A DNA stretch of 64,000 nt from Nannocystis exedens (GTDB taxonomy: Bacteria > Myxococcota_A > Polyangia > Nannocystales > Nannocystaceae). The notes beneath the pieces are model-generated. The model was not told where the DNA came from and ran no database searches. It saw only the letters and a program-made list of their open reading frames with translations. Position numbers and translations under genes: made by a program. Positions 25,272-35,684 of the stretch are shown here, one piece after another; positions within the stretch are counted from its first letter, which is position 1, and every line of letters starts with the position of its first letter. The DNA is taken from the NCBI RefSeq assembly GCF_002343915.1, contig NZ_NETK01000001.1:7888001-7952000 (forward strand), given 5' to 3'.

Positions 25272-27312
25272 CAGCGGCGGCCAGGCCGGCGCGGCGCAGC
25301 AGAGCCTCGGGGTCGGGGTCGCGGCCCATGAAGGCGCGGAACAGGGCGGCGGGGTCGTCGCTGTCGCCGCGCTCGAGGATCGCGCGGCGGAAGGCGAGGC
25401 CGACGTCGCGGCTGAACAGGCCCTCGCGCTGGAAGCGGGTGAAGGCGTCGGCGTCGAGCACCTCGGCCCACTTGTACGAGTAGTAGCCGGCGGCGTAGGC
25501 GACCGGGCTCGAGAACAGGTGGCCGAACCGGCACACCATGGCGTAGTCGTCCGGCAGCGGGGCGGGGGTGAAGCGCGCCATGATCTCGCGGGCGCGCGCG
25601 AGGATCTCGGCCGGCGTGGCCGGCAGCGCGCCGCGGTGCAGCTCGAGGTCGACGGTGGCGAAGCTGAGCTGGCGCATCATCGCCGAGGCGGCGCGGAAGT
25701 TGCGGGCGCTGAGCATGCGCTTCACCAGGTCGTCGGGGATCGGCGCGCCGGTGTCGACGTGGCGGGCGAAGCGGTCGAGCGCGGCCCGCTCCCAGCACCA
25801 GTTCTCCATGATCTGCGACGGCAGCTCGACGAAGTCCCAGGCGACGTTGGTGCCGGCCAGGCTGCGCAGCTCGACCCGCGTCAGCAGGTGGTGCAAGAGG
25901 TGGCCGAACTCGTGGAAGATCGTCTCGACCTCGTCGTGGGTGAGCAGCGCGGGGCGGTCGCCGATCGGCGGGGTCAGGTTGCCGCAGATCAGCCCGAGGT
26001 GCGGGCCGAAGCCGCCGCGGCCGTCAGGGCGGCCGGTCACCAGCGCGTTCATCCACGCGCCGGACCGCTTCTGCTCGCGCGGGAACAGGTCGGCGTAGAA
26101 CACCCCGAGCAGCGCGTCGCCGTCGCGCACGGCGTAGGTGCGCACGTCGGGGTGCCAGGTCTCGAAGCCGTCGACCGGCTCGACGCGCACGCCGTAGAGA
26201 TCGCCGACCAGGTCGAACAGGCCCTTCAGCACCGACTCGACCGGGAAGTACGGCCGCAGCGCCTCGTCGTCGAAGTCGTACAGCGCGCGCCGCTGCTTCT
26301 CTGCATAATAGGCCAGGTCCCAAGGGGCAGGTTCGGGCGCGTCCGGCCCCTCGAGCCGGCGGCGGAAGGCGTGGAGGTCGCGCGCCTCGGCGGCGAAGGC
26401 GGCCTCGGTGCGGGCGGCCAAACCGTCGACGAAGGCGCGGGCGCTGGCGCCGTCCCTGGCCATGCGCGGCTTGAGGACGAAGTCGGCGAAGTCGCGGAAG
26501 CCGAGCAGCTCGGCCTGCTCGCGGCGCAGCAGCAGGATCTTGCGCAGCAGCTCGCGGTTGTCGTACGGGCCGTCCTCGGCGCAGATGTTGGCGGCGCGCC
26601 AGATCTGCTCGCGCAGCTCCGGGCTGTCGGCGTAGGTGACGAACGGGATGAAGCTCGGCTGCTGCAGGGTGAAGCGCCACGCGCTCGGGCGGCCCTTGGC
26701 CTCGGCGCTGGCCCGCGCGGCGTCGATCGCCGACTGCGGCAGGCCGGCGAGGTCGGCCGGGTCGGTGATCCACAGCTCGTAGGCGTTGGTGGCGTCGAGG
26801 ACGTGCTCGGAGAACTGGGTGGTGATCTGGGCCAGCTCGGCGCTGAGCTCGGCGAGGCGGGCCTTGCCGGCCGGGTCGAGCTCGGCGCCCTGGCGGCGGA
26901 AGTCGTCGAGGGTGCGCTCGAGCAGGCGCTTGCGCGCGCCGGTCAGCGCGGCGGCCTCGGGGGTGCGGCTGAACTCCTGCAGCGCCCGCCACAGCCCGGC
27001 GTCGAGCGGGATCTGGGCGAAGAACTCCGCCACCGGGCCCTGCACCGCGTTGTGGGCGGCCCGCAGCTCCGGCGTGGTGGCGACGCTCTCGAGGTGGCCG
27101 ACCACGGTCATGGCGAACTCGAGCCGCTCGGTCGCGGCCTCGAGCGCGCCGAGCGTGTTGTCGAAGGTGCGCGGTCCGGGGGCGTCGACGATCGCCTGAA
27201 TATCGGTGCGGGCGTCGGCGAGGAGCTCGGCGATGGCCGGCTCGACGTGCTCGGGCCGGATCTGGTCGAAGGGGACGCGGAACTGCACGCGCAGGAGCGG
27301 ATTGGCGGTCAC
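25267..27312 (-). CDS. M3-family zinc oligopeptidase (oligopeptidase A/Dcp-like)
   Basis: A 681-residue protein from GTG 27310-27312. The zinc motif HEFGHLLHHLL (about 466-476) lies in the family context THDEVETIFHEFGHLLH. Other conserved pieces are GPHLGLICGNLTPP, NVAWDFVELPSQIMENWCWE and YAAGYYSYKWAEVLDADAF. Length and order match cytosolic M3A peptidases, which degrade short peptides including cleaved signal peptides. No signal sequence is present. The gene is divergent from the small protein at 27439. One repeat pair (CAGG 26314 and 26328) lies inside it. Confidence 0.92.
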   Translation of the reverse strand: MTANPLLRVQFRVPFDQIRPEHVEPAIAELLADARTDIQAIVDAPGPRTFDNTLGALEAATERLEFAMTVVGHLESVATTPELRAAHNAVQGPVAEFFAQIPLDAGLWRALQEFSRTPEAAALTGARKRLLERTLDDFRRQGAELDPAGKARLAELSAELAQITTQFSEHVLDATNAYELWITDPADLAGLPQSAIDAARASAEAKGRPSAWRFTLQQPSFIPFVTYADSPELREQIWRAANICAEDGPYDNRELLRKILLLRREQAELLGFRDFADFVLKPRMARDGASARAFVDGLAARTEAAFAAEARDLHAFRRRLEGPDAPEPAPWDLAYYAEKQRRALYDFDDEALRPYFPVESVLKGLFDLVGDLYGVRVEPVDGFETWHPDVRTYAVRDGDALLGVFYADLFPREQKRSGAWMNALVTGRPDGRGGFGPHLGLICGNLTPPIGDRPALLTHDEVETIFHEFGHLLHHLLTRVELRSLAGTNVAWDFVELPSQIMENWCWERAALDRFARHVDTGAPIPDDLVKRMLSARNFRAASAMMRQLSFATVDLELHRGALPATPAEILARAREIMARFTPAPLPDDYAMVCRFGHLFSSPVAYAAGYYSYKWAEVLDADAFTRFQREGLFSRDVGLAFRRAILERGDSDDPAALFRAFMGRDPDPEALLRRAGLAAAA

Positions 27313-27438
27313 GCGCGGACGATAGCACGGGCGCGGGGATCCCGCCGCGAACGATGATCGGACGGCCTGCTGCGTGGGCGTGCGGGCGGGCGATCGGCGC
27401 GTGTTGCCGGGGCGCAGGGTGCGGCGTATCGTGCGAGG

Positions 27439-27870
27439 GTGATCACGCCCGCGTCGCTGGTGATGTGGCTCGTGCAGGCGCCGCCGATCGTCGCGCCGCC
27501 GATGACCGCCCCGCCGCGCGAGTGGGACCTGGCGGGCGTGTTCGTGCTGAAGCAGGAGAAGTTCCTGACCTGGGGGCCGGTGATCGACCTGACGCGGCCG
27601 TTCCGCGGGTGGGACTTCCAGCTGCAGCCGGTGTGGACGCTCGAGCTGACGCCGAAGCACCGGCGCCTCGACAACTTCTCGCTGGCGGCCGCGTCGGCGC
27701 CGGGGCTCGGCACCGCCATCGGGCTGGTGCAGCCGAAGCTGCAGTACCGCGTGCCGGGGACCGAGGTGCGGGTCGGCGTGCAGACGACGATCCTGTCGTT
27801 CTTCACCGCGGCGCTGGCCGGCAAGGGCAAGGTGATGCGGCCGATGGGGTTCGTGTCCGGGCGGTTCTGA
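27439..27870 (+). CDS. Small protein of unknown function (paralog A)
   Basis: A 143-residue protein from GTG 27439, preceded by GCGAGG. It starts VITPASLVMWLVQAPP, followed by PPREWDLAGVFVLKQEKFL, an amphipathic strand-rich middle, and VQPKLQYRVPGTEVRVGV. It is clearly related to the product of 28121-28501: the two align from the GTG onward and share about the first 115 residues. Each gene is preceded by GCGGCGTATCGTSCGAGS. No known domain was recognised. The strand-rich pattern could be a small beta-barrel or lipocalin-like fold (weak inference). Confidence 0.7.
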   Translation: MITPASLVMWLVQAPPIVAPPMTAPPREWDLAGVFVLKQEKFLTWGPVIDLTRPFRGWDFQLQPVWTLELTPKHRRLDNFSLAAASAPGLGTAIGLVQPKLQYRVPGTEVRVGVQTTILSFFTAALAGKGKVMRPMGFVSGRF

Positions 27871-27874
27871 GGCG

Positions 27875-27951
27875 CCTGTCTCGAAGGGCATGGTCTGGCG
27901 GACATGCCCTCCGGCACATGCACTCGGGAGCATGTCCTGCCGGACATGGAG
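27875..27951. repeat. 14-bp periodic repeat array, intergenic
   Basis: Six anchors in perfect 14-bp phase: CCTG 27875, then CATG 27889, 27903, 27917, 27931 and 27945. It begins 5 bases after the stop of paralog A. It is one of the two longest runs in the window. Confidence 0.9.
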
Positions 27952-28120
27952 AGCCGGGCCTCGGGCGGTCCCGGCCCCGGGCCGGACGAGGGGCTGCGGC
28001 CGGCGGTGCGGCGATCCCGCCGTGAACGGCGTCCGCGGGGGCTGGCCGCGGCGATCGCCGGGTGGCCGGGTGGGCGGGGCGCGAGTTGCCGCGGCGGCGG
28101 GCGCGGCGTATCGTCCGAGC

Positions 28121-28501
28121 GTGATGTCGTCCGCGATGCTCGCGCTGTGGCTGATGCAGGCGCCGCCGTGGCCGTCGCTGCCGGCGACCACGCCGCCGCG
28201 CGAGTGGAACCTCGCGGGGCGGTTCACGCTCAAGCACGAGAAGCACCTGCGCTGGCAAGCGGTGGTCGACCCGACGCATCCGTACAAGGGGCTGTACAGC
28301 GACGCGCGGCCGACCTGGCTGCTCGAGCTGCGGCCGACCGCGCGCAGGTTCCGGGACTTCGCGCTGGCGGTCGAGTCGCTGCCGGCGTTCGGCACCGGCG
28401 TCGGCATCGTGCGGCCCAGGCTGATGTTCCGCGTGCCGGGCACGCAGATCCACCTCGGCCTCGGGGTCCAGCTGCGGGCCTTCCGCAGCTCCGGCCGCTG
28501 A
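28121..28501 (+). CDS. Small protein of unknown function (paralog B)
   Basis: A 126-residue protein from GTG 28121, with ATG 28124 directly after. It reads VMSSAMLALWLMQAPPW, PPREWNLAGRFTLKHEKHL and VRPRLMFRVPGTQIHLGLGV. Every block matches paralog A at 27439-27870, including a conserved WLxQAPP and PPREWxLAGxF. It lacks the last 20 or so residues of paralog A. The upstream 100 bases are also similar, so the duplication included the control region. It is 38 bases upstream of the SUV3-like helicase gene. Confidence 0.7.
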   Translation: MMSSAMLALWLMQAPPWPSLPATTPPREWNLAGRFTLKHEKHLRWQAVVDPTHPYKGLYSDARPTWLLELRPTARRFRDFALAVESLPAFGTGVGIVRPRLMFRVPGTQIHLGLGVQLRAFRSSGR

Positions 28502-28539
28502 CCTCACCGCGCGGGCCGTGGGCCCGGAGAGAACACGCC

Positions 28540-30852
<2,313 letters not shown>

Positions 30853-31199
30853 GCTGTCCGAGCGAAGAGGTTGTCTTTTTGGACATGTTTGAAAGGATAT
30901 GTCACCGAGGACATGACGAAGCTCGCGCTCGGCGGTGAGGCCACGGCCTGCTCGGAGCAGCCGCAGGCGCGGTGATCGCTTCGGGCCGACTGCCGGCCCG
31001 GGGATGCGCGGGGCCGTCGAGGCCGCGGGCGGAGAGCGGCGAGCGTCGGGACCTCGCGCCCGCGGCCGCCGCCTCTGGGCGGTGACGACCGTGAGCGCCC
31101 GAGGCGAGGCGGTCCTCGGCGGCGGGGCCGCGATGAAGCAGCGGCCGCGAGCGTGAAAGAGGACGTCGGCGCGGGGTCCTGCGTGATATAGGAAGTGGG
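30853..31199. other. Intergenic stretch after the helicase
   Basis: About 347 bases. A 14-bp repeat array fills its left side; the rest is GC-rich with no gene seen. An atypical TATA-like GTGATATAGGAAG directly precedes the 62-aa gene. Confidence 0.5.
30870..30918. repeat. 14-bp periodic repeat array, intergenic
   Basis: GTTG 30870, CATG 30884, TATG 30898 and CATG 30912 are at exact 14-bp steps. The units end GGA before each anchor (TTTTTGGA, AAAGGA, GAGGA), matching the consensus well. Confidence 0.82.
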
Positions 31200-31388
31200 A
31201 TGGAGCGGAGCACGATCGAGGCCCGGCTCGCCGACCTCCGGCGCGAATTCGAGGGCGGTCAAAGACTGCTGCGCGAGCTCGAGACCAAACAGATGGAAGT
31301 GCGCGACACGTTGCTGCGCATCGGCGGGGCGATGCAGGTGCTCGAGGAGCTGCTCGCCAGTCAACCCGGCGGCGGAGGGTCGCCGTAG
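31200..31388 (+). CDS. 62-residue coiled-coil protein
   Basis: A small protein that is almost entirely one charged helix with leucines in heptad-like positions (TIEARLADLRREFEGG, LLRELETKQMEVRDTLLRIG). This strongly suggests a short coiled coil, with a Gly-rich tail. ATG 31200 follows GGAAGTGG, a good ribosome binding site. The function is unknown. Composition and the binding site make a real gene likely despite its size. Confidence 0.65.
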   Translation: MERSTIEARLADLRREFEGGQRLLRELETKQMEVRDTLLRIGGAMQVLEELLASQPGGGGSP

Positions 31389-31534
31389 GCCGACCTGGGG
31401 CCGCGGTGCCGCAACCTTCCACCACTCGGACTGCGAGACCCGGTCGATCGCTGCGAGGCTCGCAGGCACTTCGATCGACGGTGTAATCCGCGGGGCGCTC
31501 GCGTCACTCATCGCTGCTTCGGAGCCTCCTCGCC

Positions 31535-32347
31535 ATGCACGATCGTCGTCCCGCCCTCCTCGTCGCCGCCGTCGCGCTCGGCTCCCTCGTCCCGACCGTG
31601 GCGTCGGCCAGCTACCCCGCGGGGGTCTGGGCCCTGGTCGAGAAGGTCACGCCCGAACCGGATGACAAGAATCCGACGCGAGTGCGCATCGACGGGCTGT
31701 TCATCGTCGCCAACACCAAGCCCGACTTCGCCGCCTATCCCGGCTACTCGGTGCCGGCCTACGGGTACATGTACTATCAATGCGGGGACGCCGATCTGGC
31801 GACCTGTCAGATGGAATGGGCCGAGCTGGCGACGGTGGCCGGCGGCGCGGACCGGTGTCGCGGCTGGGGTGACAACTCGCTGCCCGCCAACGGGACGGTG
31901 CGCACGGGCGAGCCGCAGGCGGAGCCGGACGGGTATCCGATCAGCATGGGCATCGTGCCGGGGTTTTCGCCGTGCGAGGCGCTGAAGCAATGGACGGCCG
32001 AGAACCCGCCACAAGGGGCGACGACCGGCGAGGGGACGAGCGAGGGGACGAGCTCGGGCGAGTTCGCGTCCCAGGGGACGTCGAGCTCGTCGCAGGGGTC
32101 GGCGAGCGAGTCCGGCGGACCGGCGACGGGCTCGCCGACGACGGGCGGCGAGCCGAACGGCAGCACCGCGGACGAGACCGGCGCGAACGAGCCGGGGACC
32201 GCGAGCGGGGCGTCGGGGCAGGCCGACACCGGGTCGCCCGGCGGGGACAAGGGCTGCGTGTGCAGCTCCAGCGGTGAGCCGGGGCCGCTGGCGGGGCTGG
32301 TCACCGTGGTGGGTCTGCTGGCGCTCCGCCGCCGCGGTCGCGCATGA
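31535..32347 (+). CDS. Secreted protein with MYXO-CTERM-like surface-sorting tail
   Basis: A 270-residue protein with a signal peptide (LLVAAVALGSLVPTVASA) and a small globular domain (about 27-150) with four Cys and many aromatic residues (YPGYSVPAYGYMYYQCGDAD). A Ser/Gly/Thr linker follows (about 155-235), then the tail GCVCSSSGEPGPLAGL, a hydrophobic stretch and RRRGRA. The tail marks cleavage and anchoring at the myxobacterial cell surface. The globular domain was not recognised. Its stop overlaps the desaturase start (ATGA), so they are translated together. Confidence 0.8.
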   Translation: MHDRRPALLVAAVALGSLVPTVASASYPAGVWALVEKVTPEPDDKNPTRVRIDGLFIVANTKPDFAAYPGYSVPAYGYMYYQCGDADLATCQMEWAELATVAGGADRCRGWGDNSLPANGTVRTGEPQAEPDGYPISMGIVPGFSPCEALKQWTAENPPQGATTGEGTSEGTSSGEFASQGTSSSSQGSASESGGPATGSPTTGGEPNGSTADETGANEPGTASGASGQADTGSPGGDKGCVCSSSGEPGPLAGLVTVVGLLALRRRGRA

Positions 32348-33489
32348 GGCTGTTTCGTCACTCGCGCCGCGACGCCGGCCCGGTGCTGGCGGCGCTGACG
32401 CTCGGGGGGCTGGCAGTGACGATCGGGCCATGTCTCATGGAACATGGCTTTTGGGGCATGGTCTCCGGGGCATGCTCGTTCGCGCTGGTGGTGTGGTGGA
32501 CGTCGAACACGGTCGCGCACGTCCACCTGCACACGCCGGTGTTCCGCTCGCGGGCGCTGTGCCGGCTGCTGTCGCTGTACCTCAGCGCGCTGACGCTGGT
32601 GCCGCAGGCGATCTGGCGGGCGCGTCACCTCGACCACCACCGCGGGACGCGCTCGCGGCTGCGCCTCGGGCTGGCGGGCTGCGTCGAGGTCGGGGTGGTG
32701 GCCCACGTGGCGCTGGCGCTGGCGCTTGTCCGTCGGGACATGTTCTTCGGGGCAGTGTTGCCGGGGTGGCTGCTCGGCCTCGGGCTGTGCCTGCTGCAGG
32801 GCCGCGGCGAGCACCTGGACGGGCAGGCGGCGGGGATCAGCCACTACGGGAGAATCTACAACCTGCTGTGGTTCAACGACGGCTATCACGCAGAGCACCA
32901 CGCCCGCCCGGGGGCGCACTGGACGACGCTGCCTGCCGTGCGATCGACGGGGGCGGCGAGCAGCGCGCGCGCGCCGGTGCTGCGCGGGCTGTCGATCGCC
33001 GACGCGCTGGTCGGGCTCGAGCGGCTGGCGCTGCGCTCGCAGCGGTTGCAAACGTGGCTGGTCGAACGCCACGCGGCGGCGCTGCGGCGCCTGCAGCCGG
33101 CGCTGGCGGGCCGGCCGATCCTGCGGGTGGTGGTGATCGGCGGCGGGCTGTTCCCGCGCTCGGCGCTGGCGCTGCTGCAGATCTGGCCCGAAGCGCAGGT
33201 GACGATCATCGACGCCGACGCGCGGCACCTCGAGCGCGCGCGCGAGCTCCTGCGCTGCAGGGAGGCCGGGCGGCGCGTCGAGTTCGTGCACCGGCGCTAC
33301 GAGCCCGGGACCCCGCTGGCGGCCGATCTGGTGATCGTGCCGCTGGCGCTGGTCGGCGACCGCGACGCGGTGTACGCGGCAGGCGGGCCGCCGCGGGTGG
33401 TCCACGAGTGGATCTGGCGCCGGCGCGGGGCCGCGAGCGCGGTGGTCTCGCGGTGGCTGCTGAAACGGGTCAACCTGGCGCTGCCGTGA
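32344..33489 (+). CDS. Fatty acid desaturase-type membrane protein fused to a methyltransferase-like domain
   Basis: A 381-residue protein. The first 200 residues have four membrane segments and the three histidine boxes of membrane desaturases: HVHLH (about 59), RHLDHH (about 94) and YHAEHH (about 180). These bind a di-iron centre. The C-terminal 150 residues resemble a Rossmann SAM-binding fold: VVVIGGGLFPRSALALL (about 261), then VTIIDADARHLERARELL, where the Asp would bind SAM ribose. The fusion suggests coupled lipid-chain modification. It overlaps its neighbours on both sides by four bases (ATGA and GTGA). Two 14-bp arrays run through it. Confidence 0.8.
   Translation: MRLFRHSRRDAGPVLAALTLGGLAVTIGPCLMEHGFWGMVSGACSFALVVWWTSNTVAHVHLHTPVFRSRALCRLLSLYLSALTLVPQAIWRARHLDHHRGTRSRLRLGLAGCVEVGVVAHVALALALVRRDMFFGAVLPGWLLGLGLCLLQGRGEHLDGQAAGISHYGRIYNLLWFNDGYHAEHHARPGAHWTTLPAVRSTGAASSARAPVLRGLSIADALVGLERLALRSQRLQTWLVERHAAALRRLQPALAGRPILRVVVIGGGLFPRSALALLQIWPEAQVTIIDADARHLERARELLRCREAGRRVEFVHRRYEPGTPLAADLVIVPLALVGDRDAVYAAGGPPRVVHEWIWRRRGAASAVVSRWLLKRVNLALP
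32429..32477. repeat. 14-bp periodic repeat array, in-gene
   Basis: CATG at 32429, 32443, 32457 and 32471 are in exact 14-bp phase within the first membrane segment of the desaturase fusion, encoding CLMEHGFWGMVSGACS. Confidence 0.82.
32725..32757. repeat. 14-bp periodic repeat, in-gene
   Basis: CTTG 32725, CATG 32739 and CAGT 32753 are in 14-bp phase inside the desaturase fusion gene, in a loop between membrane segments. Confidence 0.55.
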
Positions 33490-34307
33490 AGAAGCTGCAC
33501 CGCACGCGACCGTTCCTGCGCGCCTACGGGCTGCTGCCGCACCGGCTGCTGGGCGCGGCGACGCGGACGCTGATGCGCGCGAGCCGGCCGCGGTGGGCGG
33601 TGCGGGCGGCGATCCGGTGGTGGATCCGCCGCGGCGGGATCGACGTGTCGCAGTGCGCCGAACAGAGCTGGCCGACGCTCGAGGCGTTCTTCCTCCGCCG
33701 GCTGCGGGCCGGGGCGCGGCCGCTCGGGGCGGGGTTCGTCAGCCCGGCCGATGGGCTGGTCGTCGGGACAGGTCCGATCGAGCAGGGGACGATCCTGCAG
33801 GTCAAGGGCTCGCCGCTGCGCCTGGGGCGGGTGCTGGCGGCGCGGCCGGAGGAGGTGGCGGCGCTGGCGGGCGGGCGCTACGTGACGATCTTCTTGACGC
33901 CCGACGGCTACCACCGGCTGCACATGCCGTGCGACGCGGAGGTGGCGGAGGTGCGCTGGATCGGCGGGCGCTCGTTCCCGCAGAACGTCGACGCGCTGCG
34001 CGTGATCCCGCGGATCTACGAGCGCAACGAGCGGGCGGCGCTGCGCTGCGTGGCCGGCTCGGGGGCGGTGTTCTGGCTGGTGCTGGTCGGCGCGAGCCTG
34101 ATCGGGGGGATCGAGCTGGCCGGGCTTCAGCGGGCCGCGTGGGCCCGCCCGCGCGGGTTCGCGTGGGGCCGGAGGTTCAAGAAGGGGGACGAGCTGGGGT
34201 GGTTCCGGTTCGGCTCGACGGTGGTGATCGCTGCTCCGAAGGACATGTTGGAAGGGACATGTGATTTCGCGGGCGCGGCGGTGCGCGTGGGCCAGCGGCT
34301 CGGTTAG
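33486..34307 (+). CDS. psd: Phosphatidylserine decarboxylase proenzyme
   Basis: A 273-residue protein from GTG 33486, overlapping the previous stop (GTGA). Family motifs: SPADGLVVG, the catalytic TPDGYHRLHMPCDAEV, VGASLIGGIEL, and the self-cleavage site FGST (about 241-244; usually LGST), where Ser becomes the pyruvoyl group. It decarboxylates phosphatidylserine to phosphatidylethanolamine in the inner membrane. Its tight coupling to the desaturase fusion argues for one lipid-modification operon. The C-terminus carries an in-phase repeat array, encoding AAPKDMLEGTCDF, that other Psd proteins would not be expected to share. Confidence 0.92.
   Translation: MKKLHRTRPFLRAYGLLPHRLLGAATRTLMRASRPRWAVRAAIRWWIRRGGIDVSQCAEQSWPTLEAFFLRRLRAGARPLGAGFVSPADGLVVGTGPIEQGTILQVKGSPLRLGRVLAARPEEVAALAGGRYVTIFLTPDGYHRLHMPCDAEVAEVRWIGGRSFPQNVDALRVIPRIYERNERAALRCVAGSGAVFWLVLVGASLIGGIELAGLQRAAWARPRGFAWGRRFKKGDELGWFRFGSTVVIAAPKDMLEGTCDFAGAAVRVGQRLG
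33755..33800. repeat. 14-bp periodic repeat, in-gene
   Basis: GCTG 33755, CAGG 33769, CAGG 33783 and GCAG 33797 are in 14-bp phase inside psd. Confidence 0.5.
34230..34264. repeat. 14-bp periodic repeat near the 3' end of psd
   Basis: GCTG 34230, CATG 34244 and CATG 34258 are in exact 14-bp phase, 15 codons before the psd stop and directly after the FGST cleavage-site strand. Confidence 0.72.
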
Positions 34308-34352
34308 GGGGCCTGCTGTTCGCGGGGGCGGCGATCGGGTATGGTCGCGGGG

Positions 34353-35399
34353 ATGCAGTCGCCGTCCGTGTCCCACCGCCTCCAGGCCGTCGCCGCGCGG
34401 GCCTTGCTGTCGCTGCCCGACTCGCTGCAGCGGGTGCTCGCCGGCGGCAGACCGGTCGAGCGCGACGGCTACACGCTCGACCCGCAGGTGCAGCACATGC
34501 TGGCGATGCAGCGGCGGATGCGACGGCCGCACTTCCATCACCTGTCGGTCGAGCGGGCGCGGCGCGAGATGGAGATCAACACGTGGTTGCTGGCGCCGCT
34601 GACCCCGGCGCTCGAAGCTGTCCGCGACGAGATGTTCCCGGGGCCAGCCGGAAAGATCGCGGCGCGGATCTACCGGCCGCGCGGGCTGGCCGCGCCGGCG
34701 CCGGCGACGGTGTACTTTCACGGCGGCGGGTTCGTGGTCGGCGGCCTCGACTCGCACGATCCGGTGTGCCGGATCCTCGCCCACGAGGCGCGCTGCGTGG
34801 TGATCGCGGTCGACTATCGCCTGGCGCCCGAGCACCGGTTCCCGGCGGCGGCCGACGACGCGCTGGCGGCGTTCCGGCACGTGGTCGCCGAGGCGGGCGC
34901 GCTCGGGATCGACGTCCGCCGGATCGCGGTGGCGGGCGACAGCGCGGGCGGCAACCTGTCGGCGGTGGTGTCGCTCGACACCCGCGGCGACACGGTGCGG
35001 CCGGCGTTCCAGCTGCTCATCTATCCGGCGGTCGACCTGACGATGTCGTTCCCGTCGATCCGGAGCCTCGGCGAGGGGTTCTTTCTCGAGCAGGCGACGA
35101 TGGAGTGGTTCATGAACCACTACCTGCGCGGCGCCGAGGACGGGCGCGACCCGCGGGCGTCGCCGTGGTTCGCGGACGTCTCCGGAGCGCCGGCGGCGGC
35201 GGTGTTCACGGCCGGGTTCGACCCGCTGCGCGACGAGGGCGAGGCGTACGCCCGCAAGCTCGGGGCCGCCGGCGTGCCGGTCGCGTACACGTGCCACCGC
35301 GGGATGTTCCACGGGCACATCAGCGCGTCCGGCGGGCTGTCGAACGCGCGGCCGGCGTTGAGCGAGATGACCGCGGCGCTGCGGCGGGCGCTGACCTGA
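34353..35399 (+). CDS. HSL-family alpha/beta hydrolase (esterase/lipase)
   Basis: A 348-residue protein from ATG 34353; an ATG at 34341 is also possible. The oxyanion motif FHGGGFVVGG, nucleophile elbow GDSAGGN (Ser) and late Asp/His region AGFDPLRDEGEAYARK and GMFHGHI define the hormone-sensitive-lipase family. It starts 45 bases after psd, so it likely belongs to the same lipid operon and may act on an acyl ester. The cap region before the oxyanion hole is longer than in minimal members. One 14-bp repeat trio (34617, 34631, 34645) lies inside. Confidence 0.9.
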   Translation: MQSPSVSHRLQAVAARALLSLPDSLQRVLAGGRPVERDGYTLDPQVQHMLAMQRRMRRPHFHHLSVERARREMEINTWLLAPLTPALEAVRDEMFPGPAGKIAARIYRPRGLAAPAPATVYFHGGGFVVGGLDSHDPVCRILAHEARCVVIAVDYRLAPEHRFPAAADDALAAFRHVVAEAGALGIDVRRIAVAGDSAGGNLSAVVSLDTRGDTVRPAFQLLIYPAVDLTMSFPSIRSLGEGFFLEQATMEWFMNHYLRGAEDGRDPRASPWFADVSGAPAAAVFTAGFDPLRDEGEAYARKLGAAGVPVAYTCHRGMFHGHISASGGLSNARPALSEMTAALRRALT

Positions 35400-35411
35400 G
35401 CGGGTCCGATG

Positions 35412-35493
35412 GCTGGTCTTGCGGACATGTTCCGAATGCCAGGCCACCGGGACCGCGGTGGCCGCCCGGAGACCTGTCCGAAGGAGCATGCCG
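35412..35493. repeat. 14-bp periodic repeats in a 285-base intergenic gap
   Basis: GCTG 35412, CATG 35426 and CAGG 35440 are in phase; a second pair, CCTG 35473 and CATG 35487, is in its own phase. The remainder of 35400-35684 holds no gene I can see. Confidence 0.75.
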
Positions 35494-35684
35494 AGGTCGC
35501 CGGCGCGGACGCCCAGCGCCGCGCGAGCGACCGCACCAAGGACCGTCGTCTTCCTCCGCCGAGCTCGACGGGAGGGAGATCGCCGGTGACCGGCGGGTGA
35601 TCGCTCGGGCGGGCGCCGAGGAGCGTCCCTAGCGCACGCGGTCGATCCGGCGCCGGCGGGGCGCGGTGTGGTCTACTCGCGGGG

